From a virus: DNA of 24,802 nt. Under the pieces are notes generated by a model, which was not told the origin of the DNA, did not search any database, and worked only from the letters and a program-made list of their open reading frames with translations. The stretch is from positions 1-24,802 of the IMG/VR virus record IMGVR_UViG_3300048586_000164. One strand, 5' to 3'. Shown here piece by piece: positions 15,154 to 21,718 of this stretch. Within the stretch, counting starts at the first letter, position 1. Each line of letters begins with the position of its first letter. A program made the position numbers and the translations under genes.

Positions 15154-15734
15154 GACGCTCCTCGGACGAGTCGAAGGTGACGGGCGAAGACCGCCGGCGC
15201 AGCTGACCGCTGCGACGAGGTCAGGGCGAGCTCGGGGTCGCGGATCGTCGCCGACCAGGCCTGCTCGAGGAGGTCGACCTCCCGCTCGGACACTCGGACC
15301 ATGCGGGCGTCGAGGTCGAGGCGGGCCAGGTCGATCAGGAGCCGCCCGACTCGGTCGAGGGACCGCTCGTACACCGACACCTCGGCGCGGAGCTGCTCGG
15401 TGCCGATCTGCGACTGGTACCGCAGCCGGTCGTTGAGGTCGTTCACCCGGGTCCGCAGCGCGTCCTTGAACGCTTCCGCCTCGGACACGAGCCGCAGCAG
15501 CGCCCCCAGCGGGTCGGGGTGGGACTCGAACGACTCGGGGAGCATCTTCCTGACCTCGTCCTCCACGACCCGCTCTGCGGCCTTCGCCAGCGCCTGGGGG
15601 GCCTTCCCGCCGTGCTTCCCACAGACCCGCTGCCCCTTCATCGGCCGCAGCCGGCACGGACGGCCAGATACGTGGCCCTTGCACCGGTCATGGGTCTGAC
15701 CGCACGTCCGGCACTCTCGGGTGACGGGGGTCAT
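15150..15734 (-). CDS. Possible small terminase: Cys/His N-terminus and coiled coil
   Basis: A protein of 194 residues. The N-terminal 45 residues hold Cys8-x2-Cys11, His15, Cys18, His21, Cys27, Cys38 and His41 within RCKGHVSGRPC and the KHGGKAPQ motif. This CK...G.PC...VC.KHGG pattern is very common in proteins encoded upstream of terminases in actinophages, some labelled small terminase. Residues 80-160 are a long amphipathic helix suitable for oligomerisation. A small terminase that recognises DNA for packaging is the best guess from position; the neighbouring zinc/HTH protein is an alternative candidate. Start overlaps the replication gene stop by four bases (ATGA). Note that it is joined to the early operon, not the late one. 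Confidence 0.5.
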   Translation of the reverse strand: MTPVTRECRTCGQTHDRCKGHVSGRPCRLRPMKGQRVCGKHGGKAPQALAKAAERVVEDEVRKMLPESFESHPDPLGALLRLVSEAEAFKDALRTRVNDLNDRLRYQSQIGTEQLRAEVSVYERSLDRVGRLLIDLARLDLDARMVRVSEREVDLLEQAWSATIRDPELALTSSQRSAAPAVFARHLRLVRGAS

Positions 15735-16405
15735 CGGGTGCCTCCGAGGGCTGCGGGGTGGTGGTCGTCTGGGGTGTCGGTGTCGTTGGTGGTGTCGTCG
15801 TCGTTGTCCACAGGGAGTGGTGTCAGGTGTGTCATGTCGGCTGGTAGGGGTTGTGTGGGTCGTCTCTGTGGGTCTCTTGGGTTTCTTGGGTATAGGGGGG
15901 TCACTGAGTGACCCCCAGTCGGGTCGTTGAGTGACCCCCAGTCGGGTCGTTCAGCGACCCCCTTAGGGGGTCGTTCAGTGACCCCCAGCGGGGGTCGTTC
16001 AGTGACCCCCTCAACCTCAGGTCTAGGGGTCGTTGAGTGACCCCCAGTCGGGGTGTTATCCACAGGCCCGTCTGTCGTGTCTGGGGTGTGCTCAGTGACC
16101 CCCTCGGGGAGTCGTCCGATGAGGAGCCGGTACGACTGCCGGACCCCGGTGTGGGCGGTCGAGGTGCGCTCGACGACGCCGGCCGCAACGAGGGCTTGGA
16201 GGGCCTGCTTCACGGCGGTCTGGGCGGCTTTCACGGTCGGGTCGGGGTAGCCGAGGCCGAGGGCGAGCTGGTCGCGTCCGGCGAAGTAGTGGGGGTCGGG
16301 GTCGTCGTCGCGAGGTGCGAGGGCCATCCAGGCGAGGAGTCGCAGGGGGCGGTGGTCGAGGCTCCCGTGGAGCAGGTACGCGGCACGGACCAGGGCGCTA
16401 CCCAC
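15731..16405 (-). CDS. Winged-helix protein, putative replication initiator containing the origin
   Basis: A protein of 224 residues. Residues about 15-96 form a winged helix-turn-helix: LRLLAWMALAP, YFAGRDQLALGLGY, then VKQALQALVAAGVVERTSTAHTGVRQSYRLLIG. From 100 on the chain is low-complexity with GVTERPP, GGHSTTP, GSLNDP and GGHSVTP segments encoded by iteron-like DNA repeats, then a Pro/Asp/Thr-rich acidic tail. This is the arrangement of lambda O: DNA-binding N-terminus, origin repeats inside the gene, a C-terminal tail that could load partner proteins. Start: GTG at 16405, 27 bases after the upstream stop and without a clear Shine-Dalgarno site. No helicase loader is recognisable nearby. 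Family assignment is by domain pattern; the initiator role is inferred. Confidence 0.65.
   Translation of the reverse strand: MGSALVRAAYLLHGSLDHRPLRLLAWMALAPRDDDPDPHYFAGRDQLALGLGYPDPTVKAAQTAVKQALQALVAAGVVERTSTAHTGVRQSYRLLIGRLPEGVTEHTPDTTDGPVDNTPTGGHSTTPRPEVEGVTERPPLGVTERPPKGVAERPDWGSLNDPTGGHSVTPLYPRNPRDPQRRPTQPLPADMTHLTPLPVDNDDDTTNDTDTPDDHHPAALGGTR
15804..15812 (+). promoter_or_regulatory. DnaA box, actinobacterial consensus
   Basis: TTGTCCACA, identical to the consensus DnaA box of Streptomyces, lies about 85 bases left of the first iteron. Its codons are read as part of PVDN in the acidic tail of the winged-helix protein. Same orientation as the second box at 16056. Confidence 0.65.
15896..16103. 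repeat. Seven iteron-like repeats
   Basis: Copies at 15896-15916, 15921-15939, 15944-15962, 15966-15986, 15990-16010, 16026-16045 and 16083-16103. Five are spaced 23-24 bp centre to centre, then 36 and 57 bp. On the minus strand the core is GGGGGTCACT followed by N and AACGACCCC. The first copy is a perfect 21-bp palindrome built from GGGGGTCACT and its complement around one central base; the last is the most degenerate. Because the same DNA is translated as GVTERPP, GSLNDP and GGHSVTP in different frames, the DNA, not the peptide, seems conserved. Confidence 0.85.
16056..16064 (+). promoter_or_regulatory. DnaA box, strong consensus
   Basis: TTATCCACA, the classical strongest DnaA box, sits between the sixth and seventh iterons. 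With the box at 15804 it brackets the dense part of the array. Chance occurrence of such an A+T-rich 9-mer twice within 260 bp of high-G+C DNA is low. Confidence 0.7.
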
Positions 16406-16432
16406 GGCGGGGTTCAGACGTGTCCCGGGGCA

Positions 16433-16597
16433 TCAGTGCTGGGCCTCGCATTCGGTGTCGTGGGTCCGCAGCCAGCCGTAGGCCTCAGCAGATCGGGGGG
16501 TCCAGAAGGCGGGGGCGTCGCAGCGGCGACACCAGGCCCAGAACTTGCGGACCTGGGGGTCGTAGCCGGTGCGGTCGCCCCCGCCTTCGGCGCTCAT
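16433..16597 (-). CDS. Small Cys/His protein, unknown function
   Basis: A protein of 54 residues with Cys23-x2-Cys26 and a distal His46-x3-Cys50 (WLRTHDTECE), the spacing of a small zinc finger. Aromatic residues surround the metal site (FWAWCRRC, FWTP, AYGWL). Very likely a zinc-stabilised mini-domain; whether it binds nucleic acid or protein is unknown. ATG overlaps the DUF2303 stop by four bases. It ends 27 bases before the winged-helix gene, one of the few true gaps in the early operon. Confidence 0.6.
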   Translation of the reverse strand: MSAEGGGDRTGYDPQVRKFWAWCRRCDAPAFWTPRSAEAYGWLRTHDTECEAQH

Positions 16598-17445
16598 GCC
16601 GGCGCCGGACCCTCGTAGATGTGGTCGTGGCCGGCGTCGCTGATGGCGGTGACGACCTCGTCGAACGCGACCTTGAGGACGTCCTCGGGACGCTCGAGGA
16701 CGTAGCCGAGAGTGAGGCGCCCGTCGTACATGCGGTACCGGAACCGGGCCGTCACCTTGTACAGCGGGCCGTTGTGGAACGGCTGCAGGCCGAGGGACAG
16801 GACGTCGGGGATCGCGATTTCGCCGGACTTCCCGGCCGCGGCGGCGGTGTTCTCGACCCAGACGAGGGTGGTCTCCCCGGACGTGAGGCGCTTGCTGGAC
16901 TCGAACTTCCCGGATCGGGCGGCCTGGAACGACTGTGCGAGCTCGAGGACGTCTGCGCCGGTGGGGTCCTGGAAGTCGGGGAGGCGCTGCTCGATGAACT
17001 CGGCGAACGCGACCTGGTCGAGGAGTTTCCCGTCGTTGCCCGCCCACGCGTCCCACGACGCCGTGGTGACGAGCTGCAGGGTGGCGCGGTGGTCACCCCA
17101 CCCGGGAACGCTGTCGGCGCCGCGGTGCGCGTTGATGACCGCCGTCACGGACCGCCGGTCGAGGTCGGCCCACAGCTCGGTCTCCTCGAGGCCGTGCTTG
17201 GCGAGGTAGGCGACCAGCGACGCGGGGGTGCGGACCGTGAACCGGCCTGTCGTGCGCCGCGGGTAGGCGCGGTACTGGTCGAGGTCGCGGTCGAGGATCT
17301 CTACGCGGCCGCCGTCCGGGACGGTGACCGCGTAGACCGCGCCCTCCTCGAGCGGCTGCGGCTCCGACGCGGTCAGCGCGAGGTCGTAGGCGTCGCGGAT
17401 CGTGCTGCTGTTCTCGCCGGCGGCGAACGTGTCGTCGTTGGTCAT
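16594..17445 (-). CDS. DUF2303 family protein
   Basis: A protein of 283 residues that matches the DUF2303 pattern of phage and prophage proteins over its whole length: VYAVTVPDGGRVEILDRD, then RTTGRFTVRTPASLVAYLAKH, SVTAVINAHRG, WGDHRATLQLVTTASWDAW, LDQVAFAEFIEQRLPDF, an AIPDVLSLGLQPF segment, and YKVTARFRYRMYDGRLTLGYVLERPEDV. The biochemical role is not known; members are encoded near recombination and replication genes, as here. Start ATG overlaps the upstream stop (ATGA). No mutations of conserved positions stand out. Confidence 0.85.
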   Translation of the reverse strand: MTNDDTFAAGENSSTIRDAYDLALTASEPQPLEEGAVYAVTVPDGGRVEILDRDLDQYRAYPRRTTGRFTVRTPASLVAYLAKHGLEETELWADLDRRSVTAVINAHRGADSVPGWGDHRATLQLVTTASWDAWAGNDGKLLDQVAFAEFIEQRLPDFQDPTGADVLELAQSFQAARSGKFESSKRLTSGETTLVWVENTAAAAGKSGEIAIPDVLSLGLQPFHNGPLYKVTARFRYRMYDGRLTLGYVLERPEDVLKVAFDEVVTAISDAGHDHIYEGPAPA

Positions 17446-17825
17446 GCCTGTGCCTGCGCCTTCGGGTCGATGACGGTCGTGGGTGCCGGGACCTCACGCA
17501 GCGGCTCGAACGTCAGCTGGTTGGGGTCGTTGCGCGTGAGGTTGCCGTCGGCGTCGGCGAAGAACACCGACACCTTCCGGTCGTGGACGGGGACCTTGGA
17601 CTTCACGTCGTCGGTGACCGTGAGGGTGTTCTCGGTGGCGCCCTTCACTCGGGCGACCGTGACGGTCAGGGTCAGCGACCCCTTCTTCCCGGTGTCGCGG
17701 ACCGCGGCGACGAGCTCGTGGAGCTGCTGGGAGAGCTCGTCGTGGGTGCGGCCGCCGGACATCTCACGCAGGGCGTCTGCGAACGGGCGCACCCGCGGGT
17801 CGGGGGTCGGTCGTCGGGTGCTCAT
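17442..17825 (-). CDS. Conserved phage protein preceding DUF2303
   Basis: A protein of 127 residues. N-terminal half helical (RPFADALREMSGGRTHDELSQQLHELVAAV), middle beta-rich (KKGSLTLTVTVARVKG, NTLTVTDDVKSKVP, KVSVFFADADGNL), and a Pro/Ala tail ending KAQAQA. Proteins of this shape are commonly encoded directly before DUF2303 in actinophages, so the two probably act together. No known function. Starts and stops overlap both neighbours by four bases (ATGA), indicating tightly coupled translation. Confidence 0.65.
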   Translation of the reverse strand: MSTRRPTPDPRVRPFADALREMSGGRTHDELSQQLHELVAAVRDTGKKGSLTLTVTVARVKGATENTLTVTDDVKSKVPVHDRKVSVFFADADGNLTRNDPNQLTFEPLREVPAPTTVIDPKAQAQA

Positions 17826-19153
17826 GCAGTGCTCTCCTCAGGGGTGATAGGGGCGATCAGTGCTGTTTCGAAGTCGCTGGGCTCGTACCCGAGCGCTGTG
17901 GCGACGCGGATCGACGGGATGTGGGAGTCGTCCCACGTCGACCCGCAGCGGATGACGTCGAACGAGAGCGCGAGGAGCGCCTTCCACGCCTGGTGCTCGC
18001 TCAGGTCGCCCGCCCAGTCGCGGCGGGCGTCGACGACGGCCTCGTCCCACGCGTTCGCGTCCTCGGGCACCGGCGGCATACCGAGGTAGGTGGCGACCGA
18101 CTCGTCGTAGTCGCTGTTGTGGATCCAGTCCTCGACCAGCAGGCGCAGCAGCGGCGCACGCTCCTCGTCCTTCACCAGGAGCTTGTCGAGACGGCCGTGC
18201 AGCCACCCGGCCCGGACCGTGCGGGCGGTCTCAAGGTCCGCGTCGCGCTGCTCGCGCTGCGCGATGCGCTCCTCCGCCTCAGCGCGGCGGGCAGCCTCCT
18301 CCGGGGTGTCAGGGGGCAGCTCGTCCTCGTCGTCGTCCTGCTCGAGCACGGACGGTGCGCACAGCATCCAGCCGCCGCCCGCCTCGACGAAGAAGTGCGG
18401 CCCGTCGAGACCGTCGAGGAGAGACTCGACCTCTGCGGTCTTGATACGGGCGGCCTCCCAGGACGACAGGACCGACGCGCCGGCGTCGCGGCGCTCTGCG
18501 GTGGCCCAGCCGCGCTCGGCGCACGCCTTCTCGACGAGCTCCCGGGCGACGCGGATGTTCGCGGTCTCGCGAGCCCGCTCCACGGCCCACGTGAAGTTCG
18601 ACCCACCGACCTGTCGAGCGAGACCGTCGTACTCGGGTGTGCCGACGAACTCGACCAGTGTCTCCGCCTCCGCGAGGGTGACCTGCCCGGTGTGGACCTT
18701 CTCGAGGGTCTTCTCGGGGAGCTTGGCAAGCGCGAGCCTGCTCCGGACGGTCTTCGTCGACCGGCCCGTCGCCTTCGCGGCCTTCGCCTGGGTCATGCCC
18801 GGGAAGGCGACGAGCTGGGCGTAGGCGTGGGCTTCCTCGACGGCGGTGAGGTCGGCGCGCTGGGTGTTCTCGACGAGCATCGCGGCGAGCTGCTTGGCGG
18901 GGGTGTCGAGGTCTTCGCGGAGCATCGCGGGCACGGTGGCGAGACCGGCCCGCTTCGCGGCGGCGAGGCGGCGGTGCCCGGCGATGAGCCGGTACTGCGT
19001 GCCGTTGAGCGGCGCGAGCACGAGGGGCTCGAGGAGGCCGTGCTCGCTGATGGACGCGGTGAGGTCGGCGACGTTCCCGACGCTGCGGCGGGGGTTGGCG
19101 CCGTGGGGCTCGATGAGGGAGAGCCGGACCTCGGGCAGGTAGGTGGTGGTCAT
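17822..19153 (-). CDS. ParB-like protein (no ParA in window)
   Basis: A protein of 443 residues. The N-terminal ParB/Srx-type domain (about 1-100) includes HGLLEPLVLAP, the AGHRR nucleotide-binding motif at 59-63 in RLIAGHRRLAAAKRAG, and ENTQRADLTAVEEAHAY at 95-111. A helix-turn-helix follows (MTQAKAAKATGRSTKTVRSRLALAKLP, 120-146). The remaining 300 residues are not typical of chromosomal ParB: an Ala/Glu-rich stretch with acidic run DDDEDELPPDTPEEA and a helical C-terminal part with several Trp. Chromosomal ParB uses CTP and parS; here the partner ATPase is not seen, so the protein may act as a regulator or DNA-organising factor rather than in partition. ATG start overlaps the upstream gene by four bases. 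Confidence 0.85.
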   Translation of the reverse strand: MTTTYLPEVRLSLIEPHGANPRRSVGNVADLTASISEHGLLEPLVLAPLNGTQYRLIAGHRRLAAAKRAGLATVPAMLREDLDTPAKQLAAMLVENTQRADLTAVEEAHAYAQLVAFPGMTQAKAAKATGRSTKTVRSRLALAKLPEKTLEKVHTGQVTLAEAETLVEFVGTPEYDGLARQVGGSNFTWAVERARETANIRVARELVEKACAERGWATAERRDAGASVLSSWEAARIKTAEVESLLDGLDGPHFFVEAGGGWMLCAPSVLEQDDDEDELPPDTPEEAARRAEAEERIAQREQRDADLETARTVRAGWLHGRLDKLLVKDEERAPLLRLLVEDWIHNSDYDESVATYLGMPPVPEDANAWDEAVVDARRDWAGDLSEHQAWKALLALSFDVIRCGSTWDDSHIPSIRVATALGYEPSDFETALIAPITPEESTA

Positions 19154-19473
19154 GCCGTCACCGCCGGGCGGTGGTTGATCGCGTCTGCCCAGCGCAGCGC
19201 GACCGCGGCGACCTGCAGCAGCTCGGCGCGCAGGGCGGTGGGGTCGTCCTCGGCAGTCGCCTCGTAGAACTCCTCCGTGAGGATGTGGCGCCAGGTGCCG
19301 TCGCCGCGGCCGAACGCCTCCTGGCAGTCCAGCCGGGCCTGGTCGCGGTAGAAGGTCTCCTCCGCATCGCCCGTGCCGTCGGGGACGTCGTACTGCCGCC
19401 CGAACTTGTCCTCGGCGTGGGCAATTGCGGTCAGCAGGTCGTCGAGCAGGGAGTCGTCGAGGTTGGTGGTCAT
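19150..19473 (-). CDS. MazG-like helical protein, putative
   Basis: A protein of 107 residues, predicted all-helical, with a segment WRHILTEEFYEATAEDDPTALRAELLQVAAVALRWADAI. The EExxE motif followed by an EL...VA helix is what MazG-type NTP pyrophosphohydrolases and related actinobacterial proteins show. The closing Asp is present (ADAI), but the motif spacing is not a perfect match to known enzymes, so an inactive or regulatory role is possible. It would be expected to hydrolyse noncanonical or excess NTPs. Overlaps both neighbours by four bases. Confidence 0.5.
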   Translation of the reverse strand: MTTNLDDSLLDDLLTAIAHAEDKFGRQYDVPDGTGDAEETFYRDQARLDCQEAFGRGDGTWRHILTEEFYEATAEDDPTALRAELLQVAAVALRWADAINHRPAVTA

Positions 19474-19658
19474 GGGGTCTCCGGTGGTGTCGAGGGGGGG
19501 TCGTGCTCTTGCTCGTAGTGCCGGGTGCCGGCGAGGTACGCGGCGTGGGCGTTCTGGGCGGCGCCGTGTGCGCCGCAGGTCGGGCATCGCCACCGGTTCG
19601 CGGGGCGGGGCGGGCCGGCGCCTGTGTTCCGCTGCGCGCCGGACAGGGGAGGGCTCAC
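19470..19658 (-). CDS. Small C2H2-like protein
   Basis: A protein of 62 residues with Cys25-x2-Cys28 (WRCPTCGAHG) and His47, His52 (RHYEQEH), close to a C2H2-type zinc finger. Flanking parts are Pro/Arg rich and probably disordered. Start GTG overlaps the previous stop (GTGA). Function unknown; it may be a DNA or protein contact module. Confidence 0.6.
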   Translation of the reverse strand: MSPPLSGAQRNTGAGPPRPANRWRCPTCGAHGAAQNAHAAYLAGTRHYEQEHDPPSTPPETP

Positions 19659-20038
19659 CCGGCGACAGCGGTGGTGGGCTTCCAGCGGGGGCGTCCGGGG
19701 CGGCCCCGGCCGCGCTGGTAGGCGCGCTCACCGATGACGCACTCGGCGCACGGGTCTTCACCGCGGGCCTTGTGGCGGGCGAACGCCGCGTGAGTGCCGC
19801 ACGGCTGCGTCACGCGGGAGGGGCGGCGCACGACGTCGTCACCGTTCGCCACGGCCACCGAGGCCCGCAAGCGCAGCCCACGCCCGTCCTGGACGAGCTG
19901 CCACTGCACCGGGCCGGCCTGGGAGTACTGCTCGGCGTTCACCGCGGCCGCGAGGTCAACGGTCGCGGCACCGATGAGGTCGGCGAGGGTGATCCGGGAG
20001 TCGAGGATCGGCCACGTCATCCGGTACGTCGCCTTCAC
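19655..20038 (-). CDS. Phage protein with CGT...RH...CxxC motif
   Basis: A protein of 127 residues. The C-terminal half shows Cys80-Gly-Thr, His89, and Cys97-x2-Cys100 (GEDPCAEC) followed by a basic tail RGRGRPGRPRWK. This CGT-x-RH-xx-GE-xx-C-xx-C pattern recurs in many short actinophage proteins, sometimes fused to DNA-binding parts. The N-terminal half is beta-rich (WPILDSRITLADLIG, VQWQLVQDGRGLRLRASVAV). Likely zinc-binding and nucleic-acid associated; no experimental function known to me. GTG start overlaps the upstream stop by four bases. Confidence 0.65.
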   Translation of the reverse strand: MKATYRMTWPILDSRITLADLIGAATVDLAAAVNAEQYSQAGPVQWQLVQDGRGLRLRASVAVANGDDVVRRPSRVTQPCGTHAAFARHKARGEDPCAECVIGERAYQRGRGRPGRPRWKPTTAVAG

Positions 20039-20349
20039 CGCGGGTCTCCGACCCACACGTAGGTGCGGTGGATCTTCCCCGCGTTGCCGCCGGCGACGTC
20101 GTCGCTGACCTCGGTGAGCCCGTCGTAGGCGAGCACGCCGCGCAGTCGCAGGGACCGGTACGTCGCGCCGACGATGTGCGGGGGCACGTCCCACTCGGGG
20201 ACGGCGGCGAGGATGGTGCGCACGGCGTTCTGCGTGACGCGCCCGCCGTGCATCTCGGCGGCGGCAGCGATCGCGGACACGACGTGCGCGCGGGCCTCAG
20301 CGTGGGGGTCGGTGGGATCGGCGGGGATGCGGAAGGTCATCTGGCTCAT
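20035..20349 (-). CDS. Small winged-helix-like protein, unknown function
   Basis: A protein of 104 residues. After an N-terminal strand (MTFRIPADP) it has helix AHVVSAIAAAAEMHGG, then VTQNAVRTILAAVP, PHIVGATYRSLRLRGVLAYDGL, and a beta hairpin with HRTYVWVGDP. This alternation of three helices and a wing resembles a winged helix-turn-helix. It could be a DNA-binding regulator of the early operon. It is not a known family to me. Start ATG overlaps the stop of the previous gene by four bases, and its stop overlaps the next GTG. Confidence 0.55.
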   Translation of the reverse strand: MSQMTFRIPADPTDPHAEARAHVVSAIAAAAEMHGGRVTQNAVRTILAAVPEWDVPPHIVGATYRSLRLRGVLAYDGLTEVSDDVAGGNAGKIHRTYVWVGDPR

Positions 20350-20615
20350 GCCTGGTCCTCCGGTTCGGGAAGCCACTGCGCTGCGTGCGCAGGGTTGAGG
20401 GCTCGGTCGTGGTCGAGGTCGAGCACGCGGTAGCGCGCGAGCACGTCCTCCTGTCGCCGGAGCTGCTCCCGTAGCGACCGGTTCTCGGCGCGGAGGGCTG
20501 CGACGGTCTGGCTGAGGTCGTAGCGGGTGGGTGCGTCGGCGGTGCAGATGGCGCGGTCGGTCGGGTAGAGCGCGGGCAGGTCGGCGGCGCGGTAGACGAT
20601 GTGCGGCTCGGTCAT
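20346..20615 (-). CDS. Coiled-coil small protein
   Basis: A protein of 89 residues with a heptad-like segment at about 35-65 (LSQTVAALRAENRSLREQL, then RRQEDVLARYR), preceded by an N-terminal beta/aromatic part (IVYRAADLPALYP). It probably dimerises. No family recognised. The helical EN...LREQL region resembles those used by small regulators or structural adaptors. Overlaps both neighbours by four bases (ATGA). Confidence 0.5.
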   Translation of the reverse strand: MTEPHIVYRAADLPALYPTDRAICTADAPTRYDLSQTVAALRAENRSLREQLRRQEDVLARYRVLDLDHDRALNPAHAAQWLPEPEDQA

Positions 20616-20836
20616 GGCGTCGCCTCGTACTCGGTGAGCAGCTCGACGCGGTCGAAGTCCTTGCAGCCGTAGCGGACATAGTCGAGGCCGCCGTCAAGGA
20701 ACATCGCGCCGCAGGAGCAGCCGACGAAGTCGTGCCGGTGCCTCGACTCGACGACGTCGCCGCAGTCCAGGCAGCGGGCGCGGCTGCGGATGATGCGCGG
20801 CTCGGGCTCGCGCTCGCCCAGCGAGTAGCCCGCCAT
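20612..20836 (-). CDS. Zinc-ribbon protein with CxxC...CxC
   Basis: A protein of 74 residues. Cys22-x2-Cys25 and Cys40-x-Cys42 with His33 and His35 between (RHRHDFVGCSCG) form a probable zinc site. The remainder has a conserved-looking segment FLDGGLDYVRYGCKDFDRVE. I recognise it as similar to small ribbons in other phages without a named function. The ATG at 20836 overlaps the preceding stop by one base (TGATG). The part upstream of this start in the same frame is not coding. Confidence 0.6.
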   Translation of the reverse strand: MAGYSLGEREPEPRIIRSRARCLDCGDVVESRHRHDFVGCSCGAMFLDGGLDYVRYGCKDFDRVELLTEYEATP

Positions 20837-20958
20837 CAGATCCACCAGCGCGACGGCGCGGCCTGCAACGTGCGCGCGATGGCCTTGTCGATCCACTCCG
20901 CTGCGACCCAGCCGGCGAGGACACCGAGGCCGACGAGCCACGCCGCGCGGGTGCTCAC
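20836..20958 (-). CDS. Tiny single-span membrane protein
   Basis: A 40-residue protein. Residues 5-21 (AAWLVGLGVLAGWVAAE) are hydrophobic, enough for one membrane span, followed by an amphipathic tail ending SRWWI. GTG start overlaps the 201-residue protein stop by four bases (GTGA) and its own stop overlaps the next ATG by one. Too small for family assignment. Part of a cluster of tiny membrane proteins in this operon. Confidence 0.55.
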   Translation of the reverse strand: MSTRAAWLVGLGVLAGWVAAEWIDKAIARTLQAAPSRWWI

Positions 20959-21560
20959 TGGTCCGCCAGGTGTGCGGCGACAGCGGCGAGGGCAGCGCGG
21001 GCGATGTGCGCGCGGTAGAGGCTCATCCGGTCCGGGTCACCGTTCGCATCCCAGCCGCACATGCACTGCATGGCGTCGTCGTCGGCGTACTGAACACCGT
21101 GCCGGTCCCACGACGTTGCATCCGCCACCGCCTCGATCAGCGCCGGGTCGGGCTCGCTGATGCGGGCCAGGTCTGCCAGCGCAGCGATGCCGTCGCCGTA
21201 GCAGTCCTGAATCCCGACCTCGACCGCCGCACCGTCCTCGCGGTACTCGCCGGGGAGGTCGCGTGCCATCTCATCGCGCCAGTTGCGGAACGCGGCCACC
21301 TCAACACGGGCAGCGTCGCGCTCGTTGCGCAGCGTGCCGAGCCGCTCGTACACGTACACCTCGACGCGCGCTCGTGCGCGCCAGTCCTCCCGGTCAGCCC
21401 GCAGCCGCTCCACCTCGGCCCGCGCGTCCGCCAGGGCGTCGAGCAGTGCGCGCAGGGTTTCTGTGTCGAGCGCAACGATGCCGATGCCGAGGTCGAGGTC
21501 GTATGCCTCGTCGGCGCTGTCGCAGTCGGCCCTCAGCGCCTCGATGTCGATGTCAGTCAT
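20955..21560 (-). CDS. Coiled-coil protein with C-terminal HxxxCxCGW motif
   Basis: A protein of 201 residues. Residues 30-110 are strongly helical and charged (LRALLDALADARAEVERLRADRED), suggesting a coiled coil. The C-terminal domain holds His154, then Cys166-x-Cys168-Gly-Trp and His185 in MSLYRAHIARAALAAVAAHL. This H...CxCGW...H arrangement recurs in small actinophage proteins and is probably metal-binding. Function unknown. ATG start overlaps the preceding stop, and the stop overlaps the next GTG, each by four bases. Confidence 0.65.
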   Translation of the reverse strand: MTDIDIEALRADCDSADEAYDLDLGIGIVALDTETLRALLDALADARAEVERLRADREDWRARARVEVYVYERLGTLRNERDAARVEVAAFRNWRDEMARDLPGEYREDGAAVEVGIQDCYGDGIAALADLARISEPDPALIEAVADATSWDRHGVQYADDDAMQCMCGWDANGDPDRMSLYRAHIARAALAAVAAHLADQ

Positions 21561-21718
21561 CCGGCCCACCCGCCCCACGGCGCGTCGTCGTCGGACTCGT
21601 CTACGTCGGCGAGCCGGTCGTCCGGCGTCGACATGAACTCCGAGACCAGCCACCACACGACACCGACGAGCACGAACACGAGAACCGCGAGCAGGGCCAG
21701 GTACACGGTGTCGTTCAC
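21557..21718 (-). CDS. Small membrane protein with acidic tail
   Basis: A 53-residue protein. Residues 5-27 (VYLALLAVLVFVLVGVVWW) form a clear transmembrane helix; the tail (TPDDRLADVDESDDDAPWGG) is acidic and Trp-ended, likely cytoplasmic. GTG start overlaps the previous stop by four bases. No family recognised. Confidence 0.6.
   Translation of the reverse strand: MNDTVYLALLAVLVFVLVGVVWWLVSEFMSTPDDRLADVDESDDDAPWGGWAG

Larger units (their letters stand above)
15804..16103. other. Candidate replication origin inside the winged-helix gene
   Basis: Within 300 bp there are seven iteron-like repeats, two consensus DnaA boxes in the same direction and, at 15841-15895, a segment with about 45% A+T and strong T/G versus A/C skew in an otherwise roughly 70% G+C sequence. 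Together these resemble phage or plasmid origins: initiator sites, host DnaA sites, and an unwinding region. The neighbouring initiator-like gene would supply the binding protein. Inferred from sequence only; no experimental support. Confidence 0.65.

Noticed and set aside
15896-16103. CRISPR array
   Set aside because: Repeats are palindromic with spacers of only 3-6 bases in the dense part, lie in a coding sequence, and no cas gene is near. Iterons or operators fit better.
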